This document shows, piece after piece, positions 16,850-25,814 of a DNA stretch of 64,000 bases. Numbering within the stretch: the first letter of the stretch is position 1; every line of letters begins with the position of its first letter. The notes beneath the pieces were generated by a model, which saw only the letters and a program-made list of their open reading frames with translations, was not told where the DNA came from and did no database searches. The DNA is from Lentzea nigeriaca (lineage in GTDB: Bacteria; Actinomycetota; Actinomycetes; Mycobacteriales; Pseudonocardiaceae), in NCBI RefSeq assembly GCF_016907955.1, contig NZ_JAFBCX010000008.1, positions 186,001 to 250,000 of the forward strand, in the 5' to 3' direction. The position numbers and the translations under genes were made by a program.

Positions 16850-17172
16850 TGCCCCTCGGCCTGCGGTTCGAGGGCCTTGATGAACTGCGGGTCGTTGCTC
16901 ACCTTGCCGACCTTCGAGGCGCCACCGGGCGAGCCGAGCTCGTCGAAGAAGTCCGCGTTCGCCTTGGTGTAGTCCTTCCACTCGTCGGGGACGTCGTCCT
17001 CGTAGTAGATGGCTTCCACCGGGCACACGGGCTCGCACGCGCCACAGTCCACGCACTCGTCGGGGTGGATGTAGAGCATCCGGTCGCCTTCGTAGATGCA
17101 GTCGACGGGGCACTCTTCGATGCACGCCTTGTCGAGCACGTCCACGCACGGCTGGGCGATCACATAGGTCAC
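16846..17172 (-). CDS. fdxA: 7Fe ferredoxin ([3Fe-4S][4Fe-4S])
   Basis: 108 residues from GTG 17172 with GGAGAG upstream. CVDVLDKACIEECPVDCIYEG and CVDCGACEPVCPVEAIYYED provide the two cluster-binding sets; one set lacks a Cys in the second position, as expected for a 3Fe cluster. The acidic C-terminus (DVPDEWKDYTKANADFFDEL) is typical of FdxA/FdxC. Electron carrier in the cytoplasm; its constant neighbour is dapC. Confidence 0.95.
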   Translation of the reverse strand: MTYVIAQPCVDVLDKACIEECPVDCIYEGDRMLYIHPDECVDCGACEPVCPVEAIYYEDDVPDEWKDYTKANADFFDELGSPGGASKVGKVSNDPQFIKALEPQAEGH

Positions 17173-17317
17173 TGCGCTCTCCAACTTCCTCTGGTCCACA
17201 CCGCGCAAGCCGGAGAGTACGCGGCACGTTCGAGTATCACCCGGTCAGGCTTGCCTTAGCTGCACGGTGTTCCACGTCACTCCACCTGCTGGGACGAGCT
17301 TGGGACAGGATGAACGC

Positions 17318-18043
17318 GTGCACACCGTGGATCACCTGGAATCACTCTGCGCGCGAGCGTGGCCCGCCCTGGCAGAAGTCTCGCTCGGGGATTGGTCGAT
17401 GCGCGCCGCCGCCGGGTTCACAGGCCGCGCCAACAGCACGCTGACCTGCGGCGATCCCGGAATGCCGATTCCGGACGCGCTGGCCGTCACCGAAGGGTTC
17501 GCGCGCGAGCACGGCATCAAACCCACCGCGCACGTCGTCAACGGGTCGACCCAGGAGCGGGCGATCCGCGAGGCCGGCTGGATCGTCGACCTCGACCACC
17601 CCGGCGGCGCGGAGTCGCTGGTGATGACCGGCCCGCTGGAGAAGTTCGCCGAAGGCGAAGCGGAAAGTCGTGATCTTCCCGGATGGTGGGAACTCACGGC
17701 CGGATCCGAGGTCTCCGCCGCCCAGCGGCACGTGCTCGGATCGAGCGAGACGGTGTGCTTCGCGAGCCTCACCGAGGACGGCACGGTGGTCGCGGCCGTG
17801 CGGGGTGCCGTCGTCGAGGACGTGCTGCACGTGGCCCGGCTGGCCGTGCGGCCGTCACACCGCCGCAAGGGCCTGGCGAGGCAGCTGATGGGCGAACTGG
17901 CGGGCTGGGGCCTGAAGCAGGGCGCCACGACGTGCGCGCTGCAGGTCGCCGAGCACAACGAACCGGCGATCCGGCTCTACTCGGAGCTCGGCTGCACCGA
18001 ACACCACCGCTACCGCTACTGGGTCCCGCCCGCGGTCTCGTAG
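17318..18043 (+). CDS. GNAT-family N-acetyltransferase
   Basis: 241 residues from GTG 17318. The C-terminal GNAT domain shows LHVARLAVRPSHRRKGLARQ (acetyl-CoA binding R/QxxGxG/A variant) and EHNEPAIRLYSELGC. The N-terminal half is a degenerate GNAT-like lobe, as in two-domain acetyltransferases found divergent to fdxA-dapC in other actinobacteria. Substrate unknown. The end overlaps the convergent membrane-protein gene by 28 nt. Confidence 0.85.
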   Translation: MHTVDHLESLCARAWPALAEVSLGDWSMRAAAGFTGRANSTLTCGDPGMPIPDALAVTEGFAREHGIKPTAHVVNGSTQERAIREAGWIVDLDHPGGAESLVMTGPLEKFAEGEAESRDLPGWWELTAGSEVSAAQRHVLGSSETVCFASLTEDGTVVAAVRGAVVEDVLHVARLAVRPSHRRKGLARQLMGELAGWGLKQGATTCALQVAEHNEPAIRLYSELGCTEHHRYRYWVPPAVS

Positions 18044-18498
18044 AGGCCGGGCCGGTGGGCCGCGTTGCGCGCCATCACGGCACCCACCGCCACCGCACCG
18101 GTGAGCGCACCGCTCGCGAGCAGCAGCAGTCCACGCCAGTCCTGCAGCAGCAGAACGGGGCTGCCCGCGGCGTGGCCCGGTTCGAAGTAGCCGAACCACA
18201 TCAGCGTGAAGAACCACACCAGCAACGGGGACGCGGCGGTCACGACCCGTTGGGACAGCGAGGCCGCCCACGACACCAGCAGAGGTGTGGTGAAGGCGGC
18301 CACCGCGATCGTGACGGGGAACGGCAGATCCCCGAACTTCGGCAGCAGCGTGCCGTCGAAGCGCACGGGCAGGAACATCGTTTCCAGCACGGCGAGCACG
18401 GCCGCCTCGACGCACAGAAGCAGCAGGAAGACGACTCGCCAGCCAGCGCGATGATCACTCACCGTTGCCGCGTTGTTCCGGTGGTCAGACGGGTGCAT
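18016..18498 (-). CDS. Four-helix membrane protein of unknown function
   Basis: 160 residues with about four hydrophobic segments (VVFLLLLCVEAAVLAVLE; VTIAVAAFTTPLLVSWAASL; PLLVWFFTLMWFGYF; LLLLASGALTGAVAVGAVM). It lies 110 nt downstream of mshB on the same strand, separated by a strong inverted repeat. No motif allows a functional call. In M. tuberculosis a small membrane protein (Rv1171) also follows mshB, so it may be the positional counterpart. Confidence 0.7.
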   Translation of the reverse strand: MHPSDHRNNAATVSDHRAGWRVVFLLLLCVEAAVLAVLETMFLPVRFDGTLLPKFGDLPFPVTIAVAAFTTPLLVSWAASLSQRVVTAASPLLVWFFTLMWFGYFEPGHAAGSPVLLLQDWRGLLLLASGALTGAVAVGAVMARNAAHRPGLYETAGGTQ

Positions 18499-18504
18499 CG
18501 TGGT

Positions 18505-18551
18505 CCCACCCCCGCGACCTCATATCGGGCACATGGGGGCGCGGGGGTGGG
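18505..18551. repeat. 12-bp inverted repeat between mshB and the downstream membrane gene
   Basis: CCCACCCCCGCG (18505-18516) pairs with CGCGGGGGTGGG (18540-18551). It begins seven bases upstream of the membrane-protein ATG and could partly terminate or attenuate mshB read-through. Confidence 0.5.
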
Positions 18552-18608
18552 GCCGCGAGGTGCCCTGCTGAGCGCCGGAACAACCCGGTGACGATTGTGG
18601 TCATCGCG

Positions 18609-19445
18609 CTAGCGGTCACTCAGTCCTCCGAACAGATCTGTGGCCGCGCCGTCCGCCGTGCCCTTCGCCAGCACGTAGTACTCGGCGCCGACCAGCGGCT
18701 GCGCGATGTCGTTCGACAGCGCGTACCCGCCGTCCCACACAGTGACCTGCGTCGAGTGCGCGCGCAACGCCCGGCGCTTCGCCGTCAGGTGCTCGGACAC
18801 GTCGATCACGGTGGTGATCTCCTCGTCCGGGGTCACCGGCAGCTCACCGGGCTCCGGCAGCCGGAACGACTCGGGAACGTTCTCCAGCGCCCTGACCCCG
18901 GCTTCGGTGGCGTCGCGGGACGTCACGGCGTAGAAGAGCCGCTCGACCTCGGACACCTGGGCGAACGCGGCGACCGTGATCTCGTGCGCGCGGATGTGGT
19001 CCGGGTGGCCATAGCCGCCGAACGCGTCGTAGCTCACGACGACCTGTGGCTTGACCTCGCGCAGGATCTCGACCAGCTGGGCGGTCTGCTCTTCCAGCGA
19101 GCCCTGGACGAACGCGCGCGGGTGGGCGTTGGACGGCACGTCGACCATGCCGGAGTCGCGCCACCTGCCGATGCCGCCGAGGAATCTGTGGTCGGTCACG
19201 CCGAGCGCGGCGCAGGCTGATCTCAGCTCGCCCACGCGGTACCCGCCCAGCTGGTCGGCGGCGTCGGCGGCGAGGTGCGCCAGCGCGGGCGGGATGATCT
19301 CGCCCTCTTCGCCCAGCGTGCAGGTGACGACAGTGACGTGCGCGCCGGCCGAGGCGTAGCGCGCGATGGTGCCGCCCGTCCAGAGACTCTCGTCGTCCGG
19401 GTGGGCGTGCACGAAGAGCAACCGTGGTGGGGCAGTCAGCGTCAC
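18609..19445 (-). CDS. mshB: GlcNAc-Ins deacetylase of mycothiol biosynthesis
   Basis: 278 residues, LmbE/PIG-L family. Zn-binding AHPDDES lies at the N-terminus and GYGHPDHIRAHE supplies the third ligand; LGEEGEIIP, RVGELRSACAALGV, FLGGIGRWRDSGM and the C-terminal SNDIAQPLVGAEYYVLA are MshB-specific. It deacetylates GlcNAc-inositol in the cytoplasm. Its presence indicates that mycothiol is the low-molecular-weight thiol of this organism. Confidence 0.95.
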   Translation of the reverse strand: MTLTAPPRLLFVHAHPDDESLWTGGTIARYASAGAHVTVVTCTLGEEGEIIPPALAHLAADAADQLGGYRVGELRSACAALGVTDHRFLGGIGRWRDSGMVDVPSNAHPRAFVQGSLEEQTAQLVEILREVKPQVVVSYDAFGGYGHPDHIRAHEITVAAFAQVSEVERLFYAVTSRDATEAGVRALENVPESFRLPEPGELPVTPDEEITTVIDVSEHLTAKRRALRAHSTQVTVWDGGYALSNDIAQPLVGAEYYVLAKGTADGAATDLFGGLSDR

Positions 19446-19503
19446 CGGAAAAGAGTAAAGGCTGTGTTTAACGGCCCCGTCTCCGGAGGCCCGTGTTGTC
19501 GAC

Positions 19504-19546
19504 GAAGGGAATGTTCCTCCACCTCGAGTGGAGGGACATTCCCTTC
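19504..19546. terminator. Long hairpin at the end of the opp operon
   Basis: A 19-bp inverted repeat with one mismatch and loop CTCGA, starting GAAGGGAATG and ending CATTCCCTTC. It lies 10 bp after the oppF stop and before mshB. Its upper stem TCCAC-CTCGA-GTGGA is nearly the same as that of the hairpin at 41053-41103, so they appear to belong to one terminator-like family. Confidence 0.65.
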
Positions 19547-19556
19547 ATCGTGAGCG

Positions 19557-20549
19557 TCAGACTACTGAGCGTTCCTCGGCGAAGTGGCACGCGGACAGCG
19601 TTCCGCCCGGTCCACCTCGCAGTTCGAGCTTCGGTTCCTCGGTGGCGCAGATGTCCTGGGCCTTCCAGCACCGCGTGCGGAACCGGCAGCCCGACGGCGG
19701 GTTGACCGGAGACGGCACGTCACCGGTCAGCACGATCCGCTGACGCTTGCGCTCCTGCTTGGGATCCGGCATCGGCACCGCGGACAGCAATGCCTGCGTG
19801 TACGGGTGCATCGGCCGGTTGTAGATGGCCTCGCGCTCGCCCATCTCGATGATCTTGCCGAGGTACATCACCGCGACGCGGTCGGAGATGTGCCGCACCA
19901 CCGAGAGGTCGTGCGCGACGAACAGGTACGCGAGCCCGAGCCGTTCCTGCAGTTCCTCCAGCAGGTTCACGACACCGGCCTGCACCGAGACGTCCAAAGC
20001 GGACACCGGTTCGTCGAGCACGAGGAACCGCGGATTGAGCGCGAGCGCCCGTGCGATGCCGATGCGCTGCCGCTGTCCGCCGGAGAACTCGTGCGGGTAA
20101 CGGTTGCGGTGCTCGGGGTTCAGACCCACGAGCTCCATCAGCTCGTTGACCCGCCGCTGCACGCCACCTTCGACACCGTGGATCCGCAACGGTTCCGCGA
20201 TGATGTCGTTGACCTGCCACTTCGGGTTCAGCGACGCGTACGGGTCCTGGAAGACGATCTGGATGTCCTTGCGCAACGGCCGCAGCTGCTTGGCGCTCAT
20301 CGACGTGAGCTCGCGGCCCTCGAACTTCACCGAGCCCGAGGTCGGCTTGTGCAGCTGCAGGATCGCGCGTCCGGTCGTGGACTTGCCGCAGCCGGACTCG
20401 CCCACGAGGCCGAGCGTCTCACCGGGGCGCAGCGAGAACGACACCCCGGACACGGCCTGCACCGTGCCGATGCTGCGGGGGATGATCCCCTTGCCCCGCA
20501 CGGGGAACTCCTTGACGAGGTCGGTGACCTCCAACAGCGGAGCGGTCAC
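19557..20549 (-). CDS. oppF: Oligopeptide/dipeptide ABC transporter ATP-binding protein (OppF type)
   Basis: 330 residues. Walker A GESGCGKST, FQDPYASLNPKWQV, signature EFSGGQRQR, Walker B FLVLDEPVSALD and the C-terminal oligopeptide domain HPYTQALLSAVP ... CRFRTRCWKAQDICATE with paired Cys. The ATG overlaps the oppD stop. It is the last gene of oppA-B-C-D-F. Confidence 0.93.
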   Translation of the reverse strand: MTAPLLEVTDLVKEFPVRGKGIIPRSIGTVQAVSGVSFSLRPGETLGLVGESGCGKSTTGRAILQLHKPTSGSVKFEGRELTSMSAKQLRPLRKDIQIVFQDPYASLNPKWQVNDIIAEPLRIHGVEGGVQRRVNELMELVGLNPEHRNRYPHEFSGGQRQRIGIARALALNPRFLVLDEPVSALDVSVQAGVVNLLEELQERLGLAYLFVAHDLSVVRHISDRVAVMYLGKIIEMGEREAIYNRPMHPYTQALLSAVPMPDPKQERKRQRIVLTGDVPSPVNPPSGCRFRTRCWKAQDICATEEPKLELRGGPGGTLSACHFAEERSVV

Positions 20550-21718
20550 TTCGCCTCCTCATCGGACAGATCGGACACCAGGGTTCCGTGCACGGCGGTC
20601 ACTTCGAGGGACTCGTCGGGGTTGGCCGCGGCGAACGCCGCCGGGTTCTCCACCGTGCCGATCTCGTCGTGCAGGAACAGCCGCTGCGGCTGCTCGATCG
20701 TCGCCAGGTGCTCCCAGCGGTGGCAGCGCGTCGTGTGGTTCGGCGCGCCCGCCTCTTCCAGCAGCGGCTCCCACTCCTGGCACACGTCGGCGACGAGCGG
20801 GCAGCGCGGCGAGAACGAGCACCCGGTCGGCAGGTTCACCAGCGACGGAGGTGCGCCCTTGATCGGCGTGAGTCGTTTGCCCAAAGTGGACGGATTCGGG
20901 ACGGAGCCCAGAAGTCCCACCGTGTAAGGCATCCGCGGCCGTTCGAAGACGTCGTCGACCGGGCCGGACTCGACCACGGTGCCGCCGTACATCACCTGCA
21001 CGCGGTTGACCATGCCCGCGACCACGCCGAGGTCGTGCGTGATCATGATGATCGCCGCGTCGGTCTCGGACTGGATGCGCAGCATGGTGTCGAGGATCTG
21101 CGCCTGCACCGTCACGTCGAGCGCGGTGGTCGGCTCGTCGGCGATGATCACGCTGGGGTCGTTGATGATCGCCATCGCGATGACCACGCGCTGCCGCATG
21201 CCGCCGGAGAACTCGTGCGGGTACTGGGCCGCGCGCTTGTCCGGCTGCGGGATGCCGACCAGTTCCAGTGCGTCGACCGCCTTGGCCCACGCCGCCTTCT
21301 TGGAGACGTTGTGGTGCGCCCGGTAGGTCTCGGCGAGCTGCCACCCCACGGTGTAGACGGGGTTCAGCGAGGTCATCGGGTCCTGGAAGATCATCGAGAT
21401 GTGCTTGCTGCGGAACGGCTGCATCTGCTTGTAGCTGCGGCCGTTCAGCTCCTCACCGCGATAGCGGATCGAACCCTCGATGATCGCGTTCTTGGGCAGC
21501 AGGCCCATGATCGCCATGGAGGACACCGACTTGCCGGAGCCCGACTCGCCGACGATCCCCAGCACGTCGCCGGAGTTGAGGTCGAACGAGACGTTGCGCA
21601 CGGCCCGGACGTCGCCGTCGTCGGTGGGGAACGTGACCGAGAGGTCCTTGACCGAGAGCAGCGGCGAGGTGGTGTTGGAGGGCAGGAAGTCCTCCGACAG
21701 TTCGGAAACACTCGTCAT
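20546..21718 (-). CDS. oppD: Oligopeptide/dipeptide ABC transporter ATP-binding protein (OppD type)
   Basis: 390 residues. Walker A GESGSGKSV, MIFQDPMTSLNPVYTVG, EFSGGMRQRV, IIADEPTTALDVTVQ, followed by the oligo_HPY domain MPYTVGLLGSVP ... CSFSPRCPLVADVCQ. It has an unusually long acidic C-terminal tail of about 60 residues. The ATG overlaps the oppC stop by 1 nt, and it pairs with OppF as the heterodimeric motor. Confidence 0.93.
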   Translation of the reverse strand: MTSVSELSEDFLPSNTTSPLLSVKDLSVTFPTDDGDVRAVRNVSFDLNSGDVLGIVGESGSGKSVSSMAIMGLLPKNAIIEGSIRYRGEELNGRSYKQMQPFRSKHISMIFQDPMTSLNPVYTVGWQLAETYRAHHNVSKKAAWAKAVDALELVGIPQPDKRAAQYPHEFSGGMRQRVVIAMAIINDPSVIIADEPTTALDVTVQAQILDTMLRIQSETDAAIIMITHDLGVVAGMVNRVQVMYGGTVVESGPVDDVFERPRMPYTVGLLGSVPNPSTLGKRLTPIKGAPPSLVNLPTGCSFSPRCPLVADVCQEWEPLLEEAGAPNHTTRCHRWEHLATIEQPQRLFLHDEIGTVENPAAFAAANPDESLEVTAVHGTLVSDLSDEEAK

Positions 21719-22650
21719 CAGGCACGCACCTTCGTCTGCCTCGGGTCGAACGCGTCGCGCAGGCCGTCACCGATGAAGTTGACGGCGAGGGAGAGCGACA
21801 CGAGCACGATGAACGGACCCCAGAAGAGCCACGGCCGGTTCAGGAACTGCCCGTAGTTCTCCAGCACGATCACGCCGAGCGAGGTGTCCGGAGGCTGAAC
21901 TCCCAGGCCCAGGAACGAAAGCGCGGCCTCGGTGAGCACCGCGGTCGCGATCGCCAGCGTGGCGTTGACGGTGATGCTGCCGATCATGTTCGGCACGAGG
22001 TGCTTGAAGATGATCCGCGGCGTGGTGGCGCCGCACGCCCGCGCCGCCTCGATGAACTCCCGCTGGGACAAGGACAGCGTCTCACCCCGCGTGATGCGGG
22101 CGATCTGCATCCACGCGAACGCGGCGAGCACCAGCGCGACGACGTACCAGCTGCCGGAGAAGCCCTTCACGACGATCGCGGCGACCGCGATCTGCGGAAT
22201 GATCAGCAGCAGGTCGACCAGCCGCATCAGCGCGGTGTCCACGAAACCGCGCAGATATCCGGCCAGCGCACCGAAGATCACGCCGATCGCGGTCGCGAGC
22301 GCGGCCACGATCAACGCGATCTGCAGCGAGTAGCCGGTGCCGCGCATGAGCAACGCCAGCATGTCCTTGCCGACCTGGGTGGTGCCGAGCGGGTGTGTGC
22401 CGCTCATCGGCTGGTACGCCTTGCTCGACACGTCCTCGAAGTCGTAGGTCCAGATCAACGGACCGATGAACGCGAACAGGATCAGGAAGACGAAGACACC
22501 GAAGCTCACCATGGCGAGCCGGTGGCGCAGGAAGCGCCGCAGGACGAGCTGCCCCTGCGTGCGGGTCTTGGTGGCGTCGAACTCGTGCGAGTCGGACTGG
22601 GGAGCGCTGTTCACCACGCCGCCCTCGGGCGCCAAGTTGATGTTAGCCAA
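21718..22650 (-). CDS. oppC: Oligopeptide ABC transporter permease (OppC type)
   Basis: 310 residues from TTG 22650 overlapping the oppB stop; GTG 22617, preceded by GAGGG, is an equally reasonable start. Six hydrophobic helices and the EAA loop (EAARACGATTPRIIFKHLVPN) place it in the binding-protein-dependent permease family. N-terminal cytoplasmic tail of about 50 residues as in other OppC proteins. Confidence 0.92.
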   Translation of the reverse strand: MANINLAPEGGVVNSAPQSDSHEFDATKTRTQGQLVLRRFLRHRLAMVSFGVFVFLILFAFIGPLIWTYDFEDVSSKAYQPMSGTHPLGTTQVGKDMLALLMRGTGYSLQIALIVAALATAIGVIFGALAGYLRGFVDTALMRLVDLLLIIPQIAVAAIVVKGFSGSWYVVALVLAAFAWMQIARITRGETLSLSQREFIEAARACGATTPRIIFKHLVPNMIGSITVNATLAIATAVLTEAALSFLGLGVQPPDTSLGVIVLENYGQFLNRPWLFWGPFIVLVSLSLAVNFIGDGLRDAFDPRQTKVRA

Positions 22651-23641
22651 GGCGAATCCTCGGGTCGAGGATGCCGTACACGACGTCGGCAACCAGGTTG
22701 AACAGCACGATGAGCGTCGCGGTGACCGCGAGCCAGCCCATCAGCATCGGCGGGTCGAACTGCCGCACGGAGTTCACCAGCAGCGTGCCCATGCCGGCCC
22801 AGCCGAACACGGTCTCGGTGATGATGGCGCCGGACAGCACGCCACCGAAGTTCAGCGAGAACAGCGTGGCCACGGGGATGAGCGCGTTGCGGAACGCGTG
22901 CCGGAAGATCACGCGGCTCTGCGAGATGCCCTTCGCCCGCGCGGTGCGCACGAAGTCCGAGTGCAGGATCTCCAGCATGGAGGCGCGTTCGAACCGGCTG
23001 TACGCGGCGAAGCTGATCAGCATCAGCGCGACGGTCGGCAGCAGGAACGTGCCGGTGTACTTGAAGATCACCTCGCCGAAGCTGCCGCTGAAGCCACCCG
23101 GCCGCGGACCCGCGGTGGTGAGCCAGCGCTCCAGCCCCATCGACTCCAGGACGTTGTTGAACTGGATGCCGTAGTTCTTCACGATGACCGCGACGCAGAA
23201 GATCGGCATCGAGAACATCAGGAACGCGGTGCTGGTGGCGAGGTAGTCGAAGATCGAGTACTGGCGCACGGCGGCGAGCACGCCGACCGAGACACCCAGG
23301 GTGAGAGCCAGGAGTTCGGCACCGATGACGAGCCGTCCGGTGGTCCACAGCGCGTCCGTGACGGCTGGGAAGACAGCGGTCTTGGCCTGCCCGAGGGCGA
23401 TGCTCTGGCCCCAGTCACCGGACAGGAAGTCGGTGAGCCAGTTCCAGTAGCGGACGAAAACGGGCTTGTCCAGGCCGAGGGAGATCTCGGCGGCCTTGAT
23501 GTCGGCTTCGGTGACGCCGGGCCGGAATCGCATCTCCGCCAAGGGGTTTCCGGCGGAGGCGACGAGGACGTAACAGGCGAAGCTGCCGATCAGCAGGATG
23601 GGTATGGAGATCAGCAGGCGCCGGATGATGTAGCGGATCAC
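22643..23641 (-). CDS. oppB: Oligopeptide ABC transporter permease (OppB type)
   Basis: 332 residues from GTG 23641, preceded by AGGAG. The N-terminal RYIIRRLLISIPILLIGSFA, the periplasmic domain after it, and the EAA loop (ARAKGISQSRVIFRHAFRN) followed by GGVLSGAIITETVFGWAGMG are characteristic of OppB. Separated from oppA by a 93-bp gap containing a strong hairpin. Confidence 0.93.
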   Translation of the reverse strand: MIRYIIRRLLISIPILLIGSFACYVLVASAGNPLAEMRFRPGVTEADIKAAEISLGLDKPVFVRYWNWLTDFLSGDWGQSIALGQAKTAVFPAVTDALWTTGRLVIGAELLALTLGVSVGVLAAVRQYSIFDYLATSTAFLMFSMPIFCVAVIVKNYGIQFNNVLESMGLERWLTTAGPRPGGFSGSFGEVIFKYTGTFLLPTVALMLISFAAYSRFERASMLEILHSDFVRTARAKGISQSRVIFRHAFRNALIPVATLFSLNFGGVLSGAIITETVFGWAGMGTLLVNSVRQFDPPMLMGWLAVTATLIVLFNLVADVVYGILDPRIRLG

Positions 23642-23670
23642 GGGCGGGCTCCTAGGGGGCAACCCGGCTC

Positions 23671-23703
23671 GGGCGGGGCCGGACTCGTGGTCCGGCCCCG
23701 CCC
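23671..23703 (-). terminator. Perfect 14-bp hairpin between oppA and oppB, likely partial terminator
   Basis: GGGCGGGGCCGGAC - TCGTG - GTCCGGCCCCGCCC. Intercistronic hairpins after the binding-protein gene are known to raise its level over the permease genes by stabilising or terminating most transcripts; that role is inferred here from position. Confidence 0.7.
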
Positions 23704-23734
23704 GGTCAGGCGTTGCGCACTTCAGCTATGGCGG

Positions 23735-25513
23735 TTACTTGGTCTGCCACTCGTTGGCGTTCCACAGCGCGCCGTAGTAGCTCTGGAAGTACACGCGGTC
23801 GAGACCCTTGAACGCCCACATGTTCGGCATCTGGAACAGCGGCAGCGAGCCGTAGGCGTTCGCGATCTCCTCGTCGGCCTTCTGGAAGTACTTGAGCGAG
23901 TCCGAGATCGAGGTCTGGGACACGCCCGACTTGAAGGCCTCGTCCGCGGCCGGAACGCTCAGGTTCTGCCAGTTCTGGCCACCGCCGGTCTCGTAGATCG
24001 ACTTCTTCTCGCTCTTCAGCGGGCTGCCGGACCACGCGAACAGCGCGACGTCGTAGTCACCGGCGGAGACGCGCTCGTCGAGGAAGTTCGGATCGGTGTC
24101 GTCCTTGACCTCGATGCCGGCTTCCTTGCACTGACCCTGGATCAGCTCGACGGTCTGCTTGCGGCGCGGGATGTCGGTGTGGCTGATCCGGAAGGAGGCA
24201 CGCACGCCGTCCTTCGCGAACACGCCGTCGGCACCCTGCGTCCAGCCCGCGTCGCCAAGGATCTTCTTCGCCGCGGCCGGGTCGCCCTTGGCCTTGTCGC
24301 CGTAGACGTCCTTGTAGCCCTCGTCCTTCGGGAAGAAGATCAGGCTGCCCAGCGGCTTGGCGTCGGACTGCACCTCGGTGATGAGCTTGTCGATGATGTC
24401 CTGGCGCTTGACGCACATGAAGAAGGCCTTGCGGACCTCTTCCTTGGCCAGCACCGGGTTCTTGAACTGCAGGTCGAGGTGCTCGAACGAGAGACCGGGA
24501 CCGGCACCGAACGTGATGCCCTGGGGCTTCAGGCTCTTCAGCTTCGTGGCCGCGTTCGCGTCGGGCTGGGCCATGGAGTTGACGGCGACCTCACCGTTCT
24601 CCAGCGCCTGCGCCTGCGCGACCGGGTCCGAGACCGCCTTCAGGACGATCTTCTCAGGACCACCGGGCTTGCCGGCCCACTTGGGGTTGCGCTCCAGCGT
24701 CACCGACTGGTTCGGCTCGAAGCCGGTCAGGACGTACGGGCCCGCACCAGGCATGAGTTCCTTGGTGAAGCCGTTCCACTTCTCGTTCCAGAAGTCGGCG
24801 ACCTTCTGCAGGTCGGCCGGCGGGCTGTCCTTCGTCAACTTGGTGATGTCGGCGAAGCCGGTCTGCTTCTCGACGATGTGCGCGGGAAGCACGTCGTTGT
24901 TGAACAGGCCGATGTAGTCCGGGTACGGCTCGGCGAACGTGCCGACGAACGTCTGGTCGTCCTTGCACTCGCCGGTCATCAGGTCGTAACCGGTGGTGCC
25001 GGCCGGCTTGAAGTACTTGCCCTTGTCGGCCTTCTTGGCCGCGTTGCTCTGCGTGAACCACGCCATGTAGAAGTCGTCGCAGTCCCAGGCCTCGCCGTCG
25101 GACCAGCTGACGCCCTTCTTCAGCTTCCAGGTGACGACCTGGGGAGACTTCGAGGTGACCTCGATGCTCTCCATGACGTCCTTGTTGAGGCTGAACTTGT
25201 TGTTGCCGTTCAGGATGTGCGCACCCGGCTGCACGAGGACCAGCGCGAACGTGTTGTAGGACTGGTTCGCGTCCTCGGTCGCGTTGTTGTACGAGGTGAA
25301 CGGCTTGTCGGTCGTCACGACGATCTGGCCGCTCTGCTTCGTCTCCGGCGCGGTGTAGCCGTCCGCGGACTCGCCGCGCGCGGTAGCCATGTCCGCGATG
25401 GTGGCGTCGCCACCGTCGGCGTTGTTGCCACCGCCGCCGCCACCGCAGGCACCCAGCACGAGAGACGCGCTGGCGAGCAACGCGATCGCCGGAAGTGCTT
25501 TGGTTCTCCTCAT
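23735..25513 (-). CDS. oppA: Oligopeptide ABC transporter substrate-binding lipoprotein
   Basis: 592 residues from ATG 25513. Lipobox LVLGAC followed by a Gly/Asn-rich linker, then a family 5 extracellular solute-binding domain (GQIVVTTDKPFTSYNNATED, VTWKLKKGVSWSDGEAWDCDDFYMAW, GAGPYVLTGFEPNQSVTLER). First gene of the opp operon and the part that faces outside. Peptide specificity cannot be read from sequence. Confidence 0.92.
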   Translation of the reverse strand: MRRTKALPAIALLASASLVLGACGGGGGGNNADGGDATIADMATARGESADGYTAPETKQSGQIVVTTDKPFTSYNNATEDANQSYNTFALVLVQPGAHILNGNNKFSLNKDVMESIEVTSKSPQVVTWKLKKGVSWSDGEAWDCDDFYMAWFTQSNAAKKADKGKYFKPAGTTGYDLMTGECKDDQTFVGTFAEPYPDYIGLFNNDVLPAHIVEKQTGFADITKLTKDSPPADLQKVADFWNEKWNGFTKELMPGAGPYVLTGFEPNQSVTLERNPKWAGKPGGPEKIVLKAVSDPVAQAQALENGEVAVNSMAQPDANAATKLKSLKPQGITFGAGPGLSFEHLDLQFKNPVLAKEEVRKAFFMCVKRQDIIDKLITEVQSDAKPLGSLIFFPKDEGYKDVYGDKAKGDPAAAKKILGDAGWTQGADGVFAKDGVRASFRISHTDIPRRKQTVELIQGQCKEAGIEVKDDTDPNFLDERVSAGDYDVALFAWSGSPLKSEKKSIYETGGGQNWQNLSVPAADEAFKSGVSQTSISDSLKYFQKADEEIANAYGSLPLFQMPNMWAFKGLDRVYFQSYYGALWNANEWQTK

Positions 25514-25575
25514 TGACACGTGCCCTCCTAGCACTGGGCGGCCGAGGCCAAGTCGGCATGCACGCCCATAACCGA

Positions 25576-25607
25576 GATGTGCCATACGCGCCCCGAACCG
25601 GCACATC
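25576..25607. promoter_or_regulatory. Inverted repeat upstream of oppA
   Basis: GATGTGCC - 16 nt - GGCACATC, 63 to 94 nt before the oppA ATG. A dyad operator or leader structure. The rest of the 301-bp gap 25514-25814 shows no gene. Confidence 0.4.
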
Positions 25608-25814
25608 GTGGGCAGCACGGTAAGAACCCGGTGAGCCAGCGGTCACTACCTGAGAGGGCGATCGTGACCCAATGGAGACACCTTGTAGCGCGCCGCAATG
25701 GCCCGATTACCGGGCGAATGCGTTCGTTGACCGGGCGCCTTTAATTCTGTCAACAAGGGCGGCCGAACGTAGCAACGAGAGAACGGCCTTCGCAACGGGT
25801 TTTCCATCCCGTCG

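Noticed and set aside
22466..25516. 1016-codon open frame on the + strand
   Set aside because: It is antisense to oppB and oppA, with Arg/His/Gly-biased low-complexity translation typical of shadows in high-GC DNA.
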